Part shown: positions 16,901 through 24,276 of the stretch, in pieces
How the letters are laid out: each line of letters begins with the position of its first letter
How positions within the stretch are numbered: position 1 is the first letter of the stretch
NCBI RefSeq assembly: GCF_004348985.1
Contig: NZ_SMKW01000037.1
Coordinates: 1 to 64,000, forward strand
Direction: 5' to 3'
Length of the DNA stretch: 64,000 nucleotides
Source: Saccharopolyspora elongata
GTDB taxonomy: Bacteria; Actinomycetota; Actinomycetes; Mycobacteriales; Pseudonocardiaceae
Notes under the pieces: generated by a model
What the model saw: the letters and a program-made list of their open reading frames with translations, nothing else
Told to the model about the DNA's origin: nothing
The model's database searches: none
Program-made: the position numbers and the translations under genes

Positions 16901-18719
16901 GGTCGGAGATGTCCTTCGCGGCCGGGTAGCGCGAGGCCCACGCGTCGCCGGTCGGCGGCGCCGCGCTGAACTCCAGCAGCGCGTCCTTGGCCAGCGTCTC
17001 GACGATCTCGCGCTGCTTGAGGTCGCGCAGCCACACCCCGGGCAGGGCCGTCGAACCGTAGCGGGCGCCGACGATGTTCCCGCAGATCGCCGCGGTGGAG
17101 TCGCTGTCGCCGGAGTGGTTGACGGCCACCATCAGCGCGGCGGCGACGGTGTCGGTGCTCAACGCCGCGCACACCGCGATGGCCAGCGCCTCGTGCCCGG
17201 CCCAGCCGCCGCCCAGCGTGTCCTTGAGCTCCTCCGGGCTCGGCTTGCCCTGCTTGGCGAGCTCCTCGGCAGCCTGCAACGCCCGGTCGGTGTCCTCGTG
17301 GCCGTGGTACTGCACGAGCAGTTCGCGGGCCTGCCGCACCGCCTCTTCCAGCGTCTCCTCGCGCAGCAACCGGTGCACCACGACGGCCAGCACGCCCGCG
17401 GGCAGGTAGCCGTTGGGCTGCGAGTAGGTCAGGGCCGCGGTCGCGGCGGCGAGCTCGAAGACCTGCTTGGGGTCGTCCGACCACAGCGCGACCGGGGCGG
17501 CCCGGACGACGCCGCCGCAGTCCTGCGAATCGTTGATCGGCCGCTCGAAGGTGCCGGGCGCGCCGACCGAGGCGAACTCCCGCAGCGCGGTGATGCAGCT
17601 GCTGTTCGGCGAGCGCACGACGAACAGGTCGCGCTGGTCGATCAGCCAGCCGTTGGGCTTGGGGTGGCTCATCGTGAACGGCCCGGCCGCGCGCATCCAC
17701 GCGTAGCCCTGGGTGTGCAGCCAGCGCTGGTAGGCCAGCTGGATCGCCGACAGCGGGCTGTCCGCGCCGGTCGAGCGCGTCGCGATGTGCCCGCGGATCA
17801 GGCCTTCCAGGGTGAACAGCGTCATCTGGGTGTCGTCGGTGAACTCGCCTGGCTGCTCACCGGCGCGGTCGTACTCGGTGACGCCCATCGCGCCGAACCG
17901 GCTGCGGATCTGGTCCACCGGGTAGAACTCCACCGGCGCGCCGAGCGCGTCGCCGATCGCGCCGGCCAGCATCGAGCCGATGAACCGGCGGCCGTACTCG
18001 GTTTCGGCCGGATCCACCGCCGGCTTCGGGGCCTGCTCGGCGGGCGGCGCCGGTGCCGCGGGCGGCTGCGGCGCGGCTCCCGGCGGCATGACCACCGGAG
18101 TGCCGGTGGCGGGGGAGTGCACCGGCACGCCCGGCGCCTTCGGCGGCACGGCGGCCGCGGCCTTGGCCAGGTCCTCGGCGGGGAGCCGGGCCTTGACCGG
18201 GCTGGTCGGGTTCACCTGCACGTCGATGCCGGTGAGGGGGTGCGTCGCCAGCTGACGGCCGGTCATCCGCTGCCAGGTCGTCCAGTTCGGCGGCAGGAAC
18301 CCCTCGGAGGTGAACACCTGCAGCTGCCGGCGGCCGGACTCGTGCTCCATCGTGAACAGCCCGTTGCCCTGCGGCTGCGCGAACAGGATCAGCTCGGCGT
18401 CCAGCATCGCGGTCAGCAGCGCGTGCCCCTGGGCGTACCCGGTGGTGGTCAGCTGCAGCGCGCGCTCGACGTCGTTGGTCGGCGCGGGCAGCCGCAGCGC
18501 GACCGGCGAGGGCCGGTAGTTCGGGTTCGGGGAGAAGTCGTCGGTGATCTCGCCCTGCTCATCGACCCGGTAGCCGCCGATGAAGCCCCACGGCGGCACC
18601 TCGGCGTTCGGATCGGTGAAGATCGGGTCGACCACGTACAGCCAGGTGTTCGGCTGCTTCATGGCCTGTTCTCGCATGGTCGGCGTGATGACCGGTCGAT
18701 TCGGCTGCTGCGTGTTCAT
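13932..18719 (-). CDS. Giant protein: T7SS-associated/SseB-like domain plus three ADP-ribosylglycohydrolase domains
   Basis: 1595 residues from ATG 18719. Residues 20-175 (TWLYVVDPIFTD, NPNYRPSPVAL, TTTGYAQGHALL) resemble the SseB-like N-terminus of type VII secretion-associated proteins. A Pro/Ala linker follows, then ARH domains at about 245-590, 715-1065 and 1244-1590, separated by Glu/Ala/Pro-rich linkers. Domain 1 has both metal motifs (FTDDTQM, about 293-299; NHSGDSDST, about 534-542) and should remove ADP-ribose. Domain 2 has SDETQM and NHSGDSDST, so is probably active. Domain 3 has TQQTAF and THAGNTAAT, so is probably dead. I do not know a characterised protein of this layout. Upstream starts lack ribosome sites; 18719 itself has only weak support. 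Likely role: reversal of ADP-ribosylation, perhaps linked to secretion or immunity. Confidence 0.85.
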   Translation of the reverse strand: MNTQQPNRPVITPTMREQAMKQPNTWLYVVDPIFTDPNAEVPPWGFIGGYRVDEQGEITDDFSPNPNYRPSPVALRLPAPTNDVERALQLTTTGYAQGHALLTAMLDAELILFAQPQGNGLFTMEHESGRRQLQVFTSEGFLPPNWTTWQRMTGRQLATHPLTGIDVQVNPTSPVKARLPAEDLAKAAAAVPPKAPGVPVHSPATGTPVVMPPGAAPQPPAAPAPPAEQAPKPAVDPAETEYGRRFIGSMLAGAIGDALGAPVEFYPVDQIRSRFGAMGVTEYDRAGEQPGEFTDDTQMTLFTLEGLIRGHIATRSTGADSPLSAIQLAYQRWLHTQGYAWMRAAGPFTMSHPKPNGWLIDQRDLFVVRSPNSSCITALREFASVGAPGTFERPINDSQDCGGVVRAAPVALWSDDPKQVFELAAATAALTYSQPNGYLPAGVLAVVVHRLLREETLEEAVRQARELLVQYHGHEDTDRALQAAEELAKQGKPSPEELKDTLGGGWAGHEALAIAVCAALSTDTVAAALMVAVNHSGDSDSTAAICGNIVGARYGSTALPGVWLRDLKQREIVETLAKDALLEFSAAPPTGDAWASRYPAAKDISDLIFTSDLPLVGSEPLAMRAEAEPAPVADEAPAEAAEPDVPAVSIETAAQPEAEVPAEDTEPPEPEVSEVSIETVGQPEAEAAAAPEIVEEPAEPEAEAVDPVELRPHRILGFLLGGAAGDALGYPIEDDSLQDIRRKYGVAGLTDFVDAHRPGGSISDETQMTLFTLDGLIRASIRRRLFGENEPTTQVQHAYQRWLHTQGFDWREAAGPLAANPPDGWLIKQKGLFVRRAPGTTCIQALHGYANGNKQGSFTNRLNDSKGCGGVMRAAPAGLWSADAAEVFQVGAMTAVLTHGHPSGYLPAGALAVIVQQLLAGRSLPEAVDRALTELSTWDGHEETSTALRRAIELATAGTPTPEQIHEVLGEGWFGEQALAIAVCAALTYPESFADAVILAANHSGDSDSTAAICGNIMGAAHTADAIPQTWRDKLELREVIEAMAGDAIQEFGPTPPTGAEWLERYPIGDVEAAAEPVVVETAEAVEEPMPAAETPEPEPEPVVEEPVQEVPEAPAVEPLAAEIPAVEPAAEVPAIDVPAAEAPVVEAAAVEAPAAEVAVAEAPVDADDEADDGLSDEEQQLLSVWRKFRDNGEGSSADLTQSLQKLLVEAFGAERAAQLIGEAAAEPEAEAEPAAETQVELSRSERLEGCVLGSAAGDALGAPWMFTDLRKILRENPEGVRELTELFGRRGSATVYTQQTAFVLDALISSHIRSALRGIAAHRPSMVRLALLHWMHTQGAQVSNEAVGGVLVETESLRAQRFPDEATLTALARFADRRDVPTPASPPNAARTAAATVRGAVVGFDAADVPHAISLGAEIAVITHGHPDGFLPAGALAGLVCALNSGQTLVDAVHVVLAELDQVEGAENTAQGLRAAVQIAGSGPASPTSFDELGLGWNAPEALAIAVAAALSHPNSISDAVSLAATHAGNTAATAAICGSLLGAARGAAEIPADWVGELELREVLAQLVADEHRARTEIFTDAPAPDWAGRYLG
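16683..16698. repeat. In-gene palindrome AGTTTCAATTGAAACT
   Basis: Perfect 16-bp palindrome in the linker between ARH domains 1 and 2, read as codons for V-S-I-E-T on the minus strand. It shares the TTTCAAT/ATTGAAA core with the extragenic palindromes. Confidence 0.6.
16760..16783. repeat. In-gene palindrome CCGCAGTTTCAATTGAAACT...
   Basis: Perfect 24-bp palindrome 62 bp from the previous one in the same linker, again encoding V-S-I-E-T. The outer GCAGTTTC resembles the GCAATTTC arm of the extragenic family. Confidence 0.6.
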
Positions 18720-18959
18720 CTCGCGCTGTTGTCCCCGACTCCTCGTCCAGCCTTGCATTGATCGCCCCCACCCACCCGGCGGTCACTCGATAGCGCGGGC
18801 CTGGCGGGTACGACGGACACAGGGAGCGGCCGGTTCCCCGTCCAGACGCTGGCAAGCAACTCTCTCATGACCACATGGGGTGAAGCTTAGTGTTCGGAAG
18901 AACAACTCAGAGTCAGGTGTTGATTTTCGCTCCCGCCGCTGGTCGTGCGGCCGGGCGGC

Positions 18960-19193
18960 TCACGCGGTGGTGTCGGAGAGCGCGGCCGCCATCAGGCATT
19001 GCAGGCAGGGCATGCCCGCCGGGCCGTCGAGCGCCTCGGCCTCGCCGGGGAGGATGCCGAAACCGCAGTAGGCGTACAGCATCGGCGGCAGCGGGCCGTC
19101 GGCGGGCAGCGGGAAGAAGTGGCAGGACTTGTCCTGCTCGCTGCGGGCGAACTCGGCGCGGACCCGCGCCATGAAGTGCGGTTGCGGGTTCAT
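18960..19193 (-). CDS. Small conserved-looking hypothetical protein with paired cysteines
   Basis: 77 residues. No family recognised. It begins with an aromatic/basic segment (NPQPHFMARVRAEFARSEQDKSCHFFPLP) and ends with GMPCLQCLMAAAL, a CxxC pair that could bind metal or form a disulfide. Codon third positions are strongly G/C, as expected of a real gene here. A GACGG sequence lies next to the ATG; an upstream start 15 bp away is also possible. The next gene on the same strand is the toxin-antitoxin pair upstream, separated by a hairpin. Confidence 0.6.
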   Translation of the reverse strand: MNPQPHFMARVRAEFARSEQDKSCHFFPLPADGPLPPMLYAYCGFGILPGEAEALDGPAGMPCLQCLMAAALSDTTA

Positions 19194-19215
19194 CCGTCGC
19201 ACCGCCAAGTCGGGT

Positions 19216-19263
19216 CCGGCAGCGACCTGGGCTGTCGGGGGTGTCCGGGTCGCTGCCGGTTTT
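19216..19263 (+). terminator. 12-bp hairpin followed by TTTT
   Basis: CCGGCAGCGACC (19216-19227) pairs perfectly with 19248-19259 and is followed on the plus strand by TTTT. It separates the antitoxin gene from the small hypothetical gene; both are minus-strand, so the T-tract faces away from them, and it may act only as a stem. Confidence 0.5.
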
Positions 19264-19338
19264 CGTGTACCCAGCTGGATGACACGGCCACATCATGCCC
19301 CGCAGGTTGCCCCTGCAAACCCAGTTGTCGACTTTTGC

Positions 19339-19725
19339 TCAGATGCATGCCTTTTCGGTGCAGTCGAGCACGCCTTCGGAGTGGTCGAGCTCGTTCATCG
19401 AGACGGTGACGTCGTGATCTTCGAAGTCCGCCACGAGTCTGAGGCGTCCTCCGAGGGCAGCGACGTAGCGCTCGAGCGTGCCGACCTCGATCTGCGCCAG
19501 ATCTCCTTGTTCGAGTTTGCTCACGCGGGGCTGGCTGACCTGCATCCGCGCGGCGACCTCCGACTGGGACAGCCCGGCCGCTTTGCGCAGCTGGGTGAGG
19601 CGGTCGCCCAGGATGTAAGCCTGGGTCAGGATGTGGGCTTGCTCCCGGGCGGCTTCCACGTCGCGGCCGCGCGCCCGGTCCAGGGCTTCTTTGTCCTTCT
19701 TGACGTCCTTCCAAGAACGACCCAT
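19339..19725 (-). CDS. XRE-type antitoxin (HigA-like)
   Basis: 128 residues. An N-terminal charged helix (WKDVKKDKEALDRARGRDVEAAREQ) is followed by an XRE helix-turn-helix (about 55-105: LTQLRKAAGLSQSEVAARMQ and VSQPRVSKLEQGDL). A short acidic C-terminus follows. It should neutralise the toxin encoded 2 bp upstream and repress their shared promoter. ATG has GGAGGAGG about 6-9 bases before it. Toxin-before-antitoxin order is that of HigBA. A longer in-frame start at 19848 would lie within the toxin gene and is rejected. Confidence 0.93.
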   Translation of the reverse strand: MGRSWKDVKKDKEALDRARGRDVEAAREQAHILTQAYILGDRLTQLRKAAGLSQSEVAARMQVSQPRVSKLEQGDLAQIEVGTLERYVAALGGRLRLVADFEDHDVTVSMNELDHSEGVLDCTEKACI

Positions 19726-19727
19726 TG

Positions 19728-20093
19728 CTAGCCCTCCTCCAACTCCGCCAGGTGTTCCTCGAAACGCTTCTCGGCAAGCGGGATGTTCGTCTCGTACCAA
19801 CCTCGCCAGTTCCCGGCCTTGTCGCCCGCCACCAGAACAATGGCACAACGGCGTGGATCGAACGCGAACAGCATCCTGATCTCGCTCCTGCCCGCCGAAG
19901 CGGGGCGTAGTTCCTTCAGGTTGTGGTATCGAGATCCTTTGATCTTGTCTACAAGTGGACGGCCGAGTTGCGGCCCTCGCTGGGTTAACAGGTCGAGCGC
20001 CTTTTCGACTAGGTCGGCGCTCTCGGGGTCGTTCTGGACCAACGAGAAGAACCAGGTGCTGACCTCTTCATGCAACTCGACGTCCCAGCTCAC
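19728..20093 (-). CDS. RelE/HigB-type toxin (type II toxin-antitoxin)
   Basis: 121 residues, of the phage Gp49-like HigB subgroup. It reads WDVELHEEVSTWFFSLVQND, then DKIKGSRYHNLKELRPA, and SEIRMLFAFDPRRCAIVLVAGDK, the conserved beta-sheet core with basic residues used for ribosome-dependent mRNA cleavage. GTG start is 6 bases after TATATT, so the message may be leaderless. The antitoxin starts 2 bp after the stop. Expected effect is growth arrest when the antitoxin is degraded; RNA target unknown. Confidence 0.92.
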   Translation of the reverse strand: MSWDVELHEEVSTWFFSLVQNDPESADLVEKALDLLTQRGPQLGRPLVDKIKGSRYHNLKELRPASAGRSEIRMLFAFDPRRCAIVLVAGDKAGNWRGWYETNIPLAEKRFEEHLAELEEG

Positions 20094-20108
20094 AAGCCTA
20101 ATATAACG

Positions 20109-20124
20109 CTAGCATTATAGCTAG
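20109..20124 (-). promoter_or_regulatory. HigBA operator/promoter
   Basis: CTAGC-ATTATA-GCTAG is a perfect 5+6+5 dyad whose centre reads TATAAT on the minus strand. With a second hexamer TATATT at 20100-20105, it forms the toxin-antitoxin promoter, well placed for autorepression by the XRE antitoxin. Confidence 0.6.
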
Positions 20125-20161
20125 GGTGTTGTGGGATGGATGAGGCGTTCGGTCCCTCGGC

Positions 20162-20920
20162 TCACAGGGCTGCGGGGAGCTGCAGGGGAGCGGCGCTGAG
20201 GGTTTCGGCGTAGCGGTGGAGGATCAGGTCCGCCACGCCCTCGTCGTCCGCCATCGGGGGCGCGATCAGCGGGTCGGTCGCGTGCTCGCGGGTCAGGCCG
20301 GTGATCCGGTCCGGGAGCAGGCCTGGGGCCAGGAACCAGGAGGCGACCGCGAAGCGGCGCGCGCCGCGGGCGCGAAGGGCCTCGATCGCCGCCGGTACGT
20401 CCGGTTCGGCGGCCGCCGCGAACGCGGGGACGACGCCCGCCCAGGCGGCCTTCGCCTGCCAGCGCCCGGCTACGTCCGCCACGAGCCGGTTCGCCGCGGC
20501 GTGCGACGAGCCCGCGCCCGCCAGGACCACGCCCAGGTCCGGGTCGTCCGGATCGGCGCCCTCGGCCACCAGCCGGCGCCACGCCGCCTCGTCCAGCCTC
20601 GGATCCGGCCCCAGCACGTCGGAAACGTGCACCTGGAACCGTGGGTAGCGCCGTTCCACGTCGGCCACCGCCGCGGGCACGTCGACGCGGGCGTGGAAGG
20701 CCCGGCCGAGCAGCAGCGGCACGACGACCGCGGCGGAATGCCCGTCGCCGTGCACCGCGCTGAGCACGTCGCCGACGCGCGGCGCCGAGAGGTCCAGGAA
20801 CGCCACGCGCACGTCGAGATCCGGGCGCGTGGCGCGCACCACGTCCAGCAGGGCGTGGATCGTCGCGGCCGAACGCGGATCCCGGCTGCCGTGCGCGACG
20901 GCCACCAGCGGAGCGGTCAT
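20162..20920 (-). CDS. Sirohydrochlorin chelatase (CbiX/SirB family)
   Basis: 252 residues, two CbiX-like halves as in the long SirB-type ferrochelatases. The start PLVAVAHGSRDPRSAATIHALL carries the metal-binding histidine of the first half, with VVPLLLGRAFHARVDVPAAV as the second ligand region. It inserts Fe2+ into sirohydrochlorin to make siroheme, the cofactor of the sulfite reductase encoded in the same operon. The C-terminal half (FAVASWFLAPGLLPDRI) is the weaker copy. It lies 7 bp after cysN and is the last gene of the sulfur operon. Cobalt chelation for cobalamin is a less likely alternative because no cob genes are nearby. Confidence 0.92.
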   Translation of the reverse strand: MTAPLVAVAHGSRDPRSAATIHALLDVVRATRPDLDVRVAFLDLSAPRVGDVLSAVHGDGHSAAVVVPLLLGRAFHARVDVPAAVADVERRYPRFQVHVSDVLGPDPRLDEAAWRRLVAEGADPDDPDLGVVLAGAGSSHAAANRLVADVAGRWQAKAAWAGVVPAFAAAAEPDVPAAIEALRARGARRFAVASWFLAPGLLPDRITGLTREHATDPLIAPPMADDEGVADLILHRYAETLSAAPLQLPAAL

Positions 20921-20927
20921 GAGCGGC

Positions 20928-22271
20928 TCATTCCGACGCGGCGGCCAGCGGTGCCAGCGGCACGCCGATCAGTCCGGCGGCCAGCGTGGTGCCGTCGGCC
21001 TGGTCGATCACGAGGAAGGAACCGGTGCGCCGGCTCGCGGCGTAGTCGTCCACCGGCAGCGGCTCCGAGGTGCGCAGCTGCACGCGGCCGATCTCGTTGA
21101 GCTGCAACGAATCCGGACCGTCCACACTCGACAGCTGCTGCTCGTCGAAGCGGGCGGACAGCTCGGTGACGATGGCCTGCACCGTGCGGGTGCCGTGCTT
21201 GACCAGCACCTTGGCGCCCGGGTTCAGCGGCTTCTCCGCCAGCCAGCAGACCGTGGCGTCGAGCTCATCGGTCACCCACGGCGGCGCGTCCGCGGCGGCG
21301 ATCAGGTCGCCGCGCGAGATGTCCACGTCGTCGGCCAGCAGCAGCGTGACGGAGTGCCCGGCGGCGGCGCGCGGCTTCGCGCCGTTCGGGGTGTCCACCT
21401 TGGACACCCGGGTGCGCAGCCCGGCCGGCAGCACGACCACCTCGTCGCCCTCGGCGACGACACCCGCGGCGACCTGGCCCGCGTAGCCGCGGTAGTCCGG
21501 GTGTTCGGCGGTGCGCGGCCGGATCACGTACTGCACCGGCATCCGGAACGGCGCATCGTGCGGGTCCGGCGCCACCGGCACGCTCTCCAGGTGCTCCAGC
21601 AGCGAAGGCCCGCTGTACCAGGGCGTGTTCGCGGAGCGCTCGACCACGTTGTCGCCGAGCAGCGCGGACACCGGGATGGTCACCACGGCGTCGTCCCGGT
21701 ACCCCAGGGCCCGGGCGTGCTCGGTGAACTCGGCGGCGATGCGGGTGAACACCGCCTCGTCGAAGTCCACCATGTCGATCTTGTTGACCGCCAGCACCAG
21801 CTGCGGCACGCCCAGCAGCGCCAGCACCGCGGCGTGCCGCCGGGTCTGCTCGATGACGCCCTTCCGCGCGTCCACCAGCAGCACGGCCAGCTGCGCGGTC
21901 GAGGCGCCGGTGACGGTGTTGCGGGTGTACTGCACGTGCCCCGGGGTGTCGGCGAGCACGAAGGTGCGCTTCGGCGTGGCGAAGTAGCGGTAGGCCACGT
22001 CGATCGTGATGCCCTGCTCGCGCTCCGCGCGCAGGCCGTCCACCAGCAGCGACAGGTCCGGGGTGGCCAGGCCGCGGTCGGCGCTGGCCCGGTGCACCGC
22101 GTCGAGCTGGTCCGCCAGCACCGACTTGGTGTCGTGCAGCAGCCGCCCGACCAGGGTGCTCTTGCCGTCGTCGACGGAGCCGGCGGTGGCCAACCGCAGC
22201 AGATCGCTGTGCACCGGCAGGGTCACCTCGGTGCCGCTGTCCGGCGCGGTGCGGGTGGTCGTCTCGGTCAT
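20928..22271 (-). CDS. cysN: Sulfate adenylyltransferase subunit 1 (GTPase)
   Basis: 447 residues. An EF-Tu-like GTPase that couples GTP hydrolysis to ATP sulfurylase activity of CysD, making APS from sulfate and ATP. G1 is AGSVDDGKSTL, G3 DTPGHVQYTRN and G4 NKIDMVD; two beta-barrel domains follow. No APS kinase (CysC) domain is fused at the C-terminus, which agrees with the direct APS-reduction route encoded beside it. ATG 22271 is used; an ATG 12 bases upstream (22283) is possible, as only AGGA is available as ribosome site. The gap to cysD is 326 bp and holds a dispersed repeat. Confidence 0.95.
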   Translation of the reverse strand: MTETTTRTAPDSGTEVTLPVHSDLLRLATAGSVDDGKSTLVGRLLHDTKSVLADQLDAVHRASADRGLATPDLSLLVDGLRAEREQGITIDVAYRYFATPKRTFVLADTPGHVQYTRNTVTGASTAQLAVLLVDARKGVIEQTRRHAAVLALLGVPQLVLAVNKIDMVDFDEAVFTRIAAEFTEHARALGYRDDAVVTIPVSALLGDNVVERSANTPWYSGPSLLEHLESVPVAPDPHDAPFRMPVQYVIRPRTAEHPDYRGYAGQVAAGVVAEGDEVVVLPAGLRTRVSKVDTPNGAKPRAAAGHSVTLLLADDVDISRGDLIAAADAPPWVTDELDATVCWLAEKPLNPGAKVLVKHGTRTVQAIVTELSARFDEQQLSSVDGPDSLQLNEIGRVQLRTSEPLPVDDYAASRRTGSFLVIDQADGTTLAAGLIGVPLAPLAAASE

Positions 22272-22597
22272 TGAAGAACCCATTCCTGCTTCAAAGAGTG
22301 CTCGGCTCGTTTTGCGTGGCGGTGCGGGTAGCGGAACCTGAGAGGCCTTCTCGGCTCCGGGATCCCCGGCTTATGTATGTCCGGATACGCGGCGCCGGGG
22401 CTGTCCTCGCGAGAAGGCCTCTCAGAACCCGCGGCGGTGCAAGTTGCGAGGGTGGGCTAAGCGGCTTCGCCGCTTGCGGCGGCTCGGGCGCGGGTCGGTC
22501 GAGCGACGCGGTGGCGGTCCACCACCACAAGTGGCTGCGCCACTTGCCTGACGACAGGTGCCTTCGAGAGCATTCCCGCCTCCTACCCGCTCCAGGC
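22272..22597. other. cysD-cysN spacer carrying a dispersed repeat
   Basis: 326 bp between two genes that are usually adjacent. No supported gene; short frames here translate the repeat. Most of it is the repeat at 22314-22475, then two small hairpins (AAGCGG...CCGCTT at about 22459-22475; AAGTGGCTGCGCCACTT at about 22529-22545). Confidence 0.6.
22314..22475 (+). repeat. Dispersed intergenic repeat, copy 1
   Basis: About 160 bp aligned end to end, in inverted orientation, with 49351-49510. Shared blocks are GCGTGGCGGTGCGGGTAGCG, GGGATCCCCG, GGGGCTGTCCTCGCGAGAAG and GGGCTAAGCGGCT. Internal arms GAGAGGCCTTCTCG and CGAGAAGGCCTCTC pair perfectly. In the other copy the arms differ yet still pair at 12 of 15 positions, suggesting a conserved RNA or DNA structure. 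It separates cysN from cysD. Confidence 0.75.
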
Positions 22598-23533
22598 TTA
22601 GAAGTAGCCCTCGCGCTTGCGGTCTTCCATTGCCGCTTCGGAGAGGCGGTCGTCGGCTCGGGTCGCGCCGCGCTCGGTGAGACGGCTGGCGGCGACCTCG
22701 GCGATCACGTCGTCGACCGTGTACGCCTCGGATTCCACCGCGCCGGTGCAGGAGCCGTCGCCGACGGTGCGGTAGCGCACCATCTTGGACGCCGGGACCT
22801 CGCCCTCGCGCGGGCCGCCCCACGGCCCCGAGGTCAGCCACATGCCGTCGCGCAGGTACACCTCGCGGCGGTGCGCGTAGTAGATCTCCGGCAGCTCGAT
22901 CTTCTCCCGCTGGATGTAGCGCCAGATGTCCAGCTCGGTCCAGTTCGACAGCGGGAACACCCGGACGTGCTCGCCCGGCCGGTGCTTGCCGTTGTACAGG
23001 TTCCACAGCTCGGGTCGCTGGCGGCGCGGGTCCCATTGCCCGAAGGCGTTGCGCAGGCTGAAGATGCGCTCCTTGGCGCGCGCCCGCTCCTCGTCGCGCC
23101 GGCCGCCGCCGAAGACCGCGTCGAACCGGTTCTCGCTGATGCCGTCCAGCAGCGGCGTGGTCTGCAGCGGGTTGCGGGTGCCGTCGGGCCGCTCCTGCAG
23201 CCGGCCGTCGTCGATGTAGTCCTGCACCGACGCCACCACCAGCCGCAGGTCGTGCCGCTCCGCCAGCTCGTCGCGGAACGCCAGCACCTCCGGGAAGTTG
23301 TGCCCGGTGTCGACGTGCAGCAGCGGGAACGGCACCGGAGCCGGCCAGAACGCCTTCAGCGCCAGGTGAACCAGCACCGTGGAGTCCTTGCCGCCGGAGA
23401 ACAGGATCACCGGCCGGTCGAACTCCCCGGCAACCTCGCGGAAGATGTGGATCGCCTCGGACTCCAGCGCGTCCAGGTTGTCCACCTGCGGCGGCGCTTC
23501 GGCCGGATCGCTCGGCAACTCGACTGTCGTCAT
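22598..23533 (-). CDS. cysD: Sulfate adenylyltransferase subunit 2
   Basis: 311 residues. Catalytic ATP sulfurylase subunit of the PP-loop superfamily, partner of CysN. The PP-loop is ILFSGGKDSTVLVHLALKAF, followed by LLHVDTGHNFPEVLAFRDEL, FGGGRRDEERARAKERIFS and the late KMVRYRTVGDGSCTGAVES. Length is standard. ATG has GGAGG 5 bases upstream. It lies 17 bp after cysH. Confidence 0.96.
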   Translation of the reverse strand: MTTVELPSDPAEAPPQVDNLDALESEAIHIFREVAGEFDRPVILFSGGKDSTVLVHLALKAFWPAPVPFPLLHVDTGHNFPEVLAFRDELAERHDLRLVVASVQDYIDDGRLQERPDGTRNPLQTTPLLDGISENRFDAVFGGGRRDEERARAKERIFSLRNAFGQWDPRRQRPELWNLYNGKHRPGEHVRVFPLSNWTELDIWRYIQREKIELPEIYYAHRREVYLRDGMWLTSGPWGGPREGEVPASKMVRYRTVGDGSCTGAVESEAYTVDDVIAEVAASRLTERGATRADDRLSEAAMEDRKREGYF

Positions 23534-23550
23534 GTCTCCTCCGGAGTTCC

Positions 23551-24276
23551 TCAGCCGTGCAGTCCGCACTCGGTCTTGCCGCTGCCCGCCCAGCGCCCGC
23601 TGCGCGGGTCGGCGCCCGGGGCGGGCTTGGCGGTGCAGGGCTGGCACCCGATCGACGGGTAGCCGGCCGCCACCAGCGGGTTGACCAGCACGCCGTGCTC
23701 GTCGATGTAGTGCTGCATGTCGTCGTCGGACCACGCCGCCAGCGGATTGATCTTGACCAGTCCGTTGCGCTCGTCCCAGGTCGCGATCGGCGTGTTCGCC
23801 CGCGTCGGGGCCTCCACCCGGCGCACGCCGGTCACCCACGCCTCGTAGCGGGCCAGGGTGTTGCGCAGCGGCACCACCTTGCGCAGGAAGCAGCAGCGGT
23901 TCGGGTCCCGCTCGAACAGCCGGGGGCCCTCGGCGGCGTCCTGCTCGGCGACGGTCTGCTCGGCAACGGCGTTGACGATGCTGACGTCGTGGATCTGCGC
24001 CACGGCGTCGCGGGTGCCGATGGTCTCGGCGAAGTGGTAGCCGGTCTCCAGGAACAGCACGTCCACGCCCGGCTTGGCCTTGGCCGCCAGGTCGACCAGC
24101 ACCGCGTCCTGCATGTTCGACGCGACGATCAGGCCGTCGCCGAAGGTGTCGGCGGCCCAGCGCAGCGCTTCCTCCGCACTGGCCTCGGCCAGCCGCGGCG
24201 CGGCCTCCTCGACCAGTGCGCGAAGCTCCTCGTCGCTGCGTCGCGCGCCGATTTTCGTGGTGGTGTCGGCAGTCAT
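23551..24276 (-). CDS. cysH: Adenylyl-sulfate (APS) reductase, thioredoxin-dependent
   Basis: 241 residues. It reduces APS to sulfite and AMP. The CC...CxxC set (RCCFLRKV and GCQPCTAKPA) identifies the 4Fe-4S APS-reductase type rather than the PAPS reductase. The catalytic cysteine is in the C-terminal KTECGLHG. The PP-loop region reads FGDGLIVASNMQDAVLVDL. This matches the absence of an APS kinase domain on CysN. ATG 24276 overlaps the stop of the upstream small gene as ATGA and has GGAGG plus GGAG upstream; a longer frame to 24363 lies inside that small gene and is rejected. Confidence 0.95.
   Translation of the reverse strand: MTADTTTKIGARRSDEELRALVEEAAPRLAEASAEEALRWAADTFGDGLIVASNMQDAVLVDLAAKAKPGVDVLFLETGYHFAETIGTRDAVAQIHDVSIVNAVAEQTVAEQDAAEGPRLFERDPNRCCFLRKVVPLRNTLARYEAWVTGVRRVEAPTRANTPIATWDERNGLVKINPLAAWSDDDMQHYIDEHGVLVNPLVAAGYPSIGCQPCTAKPAPGADPRSGRWAGSGKTECGLHG

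Noticed and set aside
22291-22530. 79-residue frame in the cysD-cysN spacer, and similar frames at 49247-49517
   Set aside because: They translate the dispersed repeat (GAVLARRPLRT) and have no ribosome site; best seen as noncoding.
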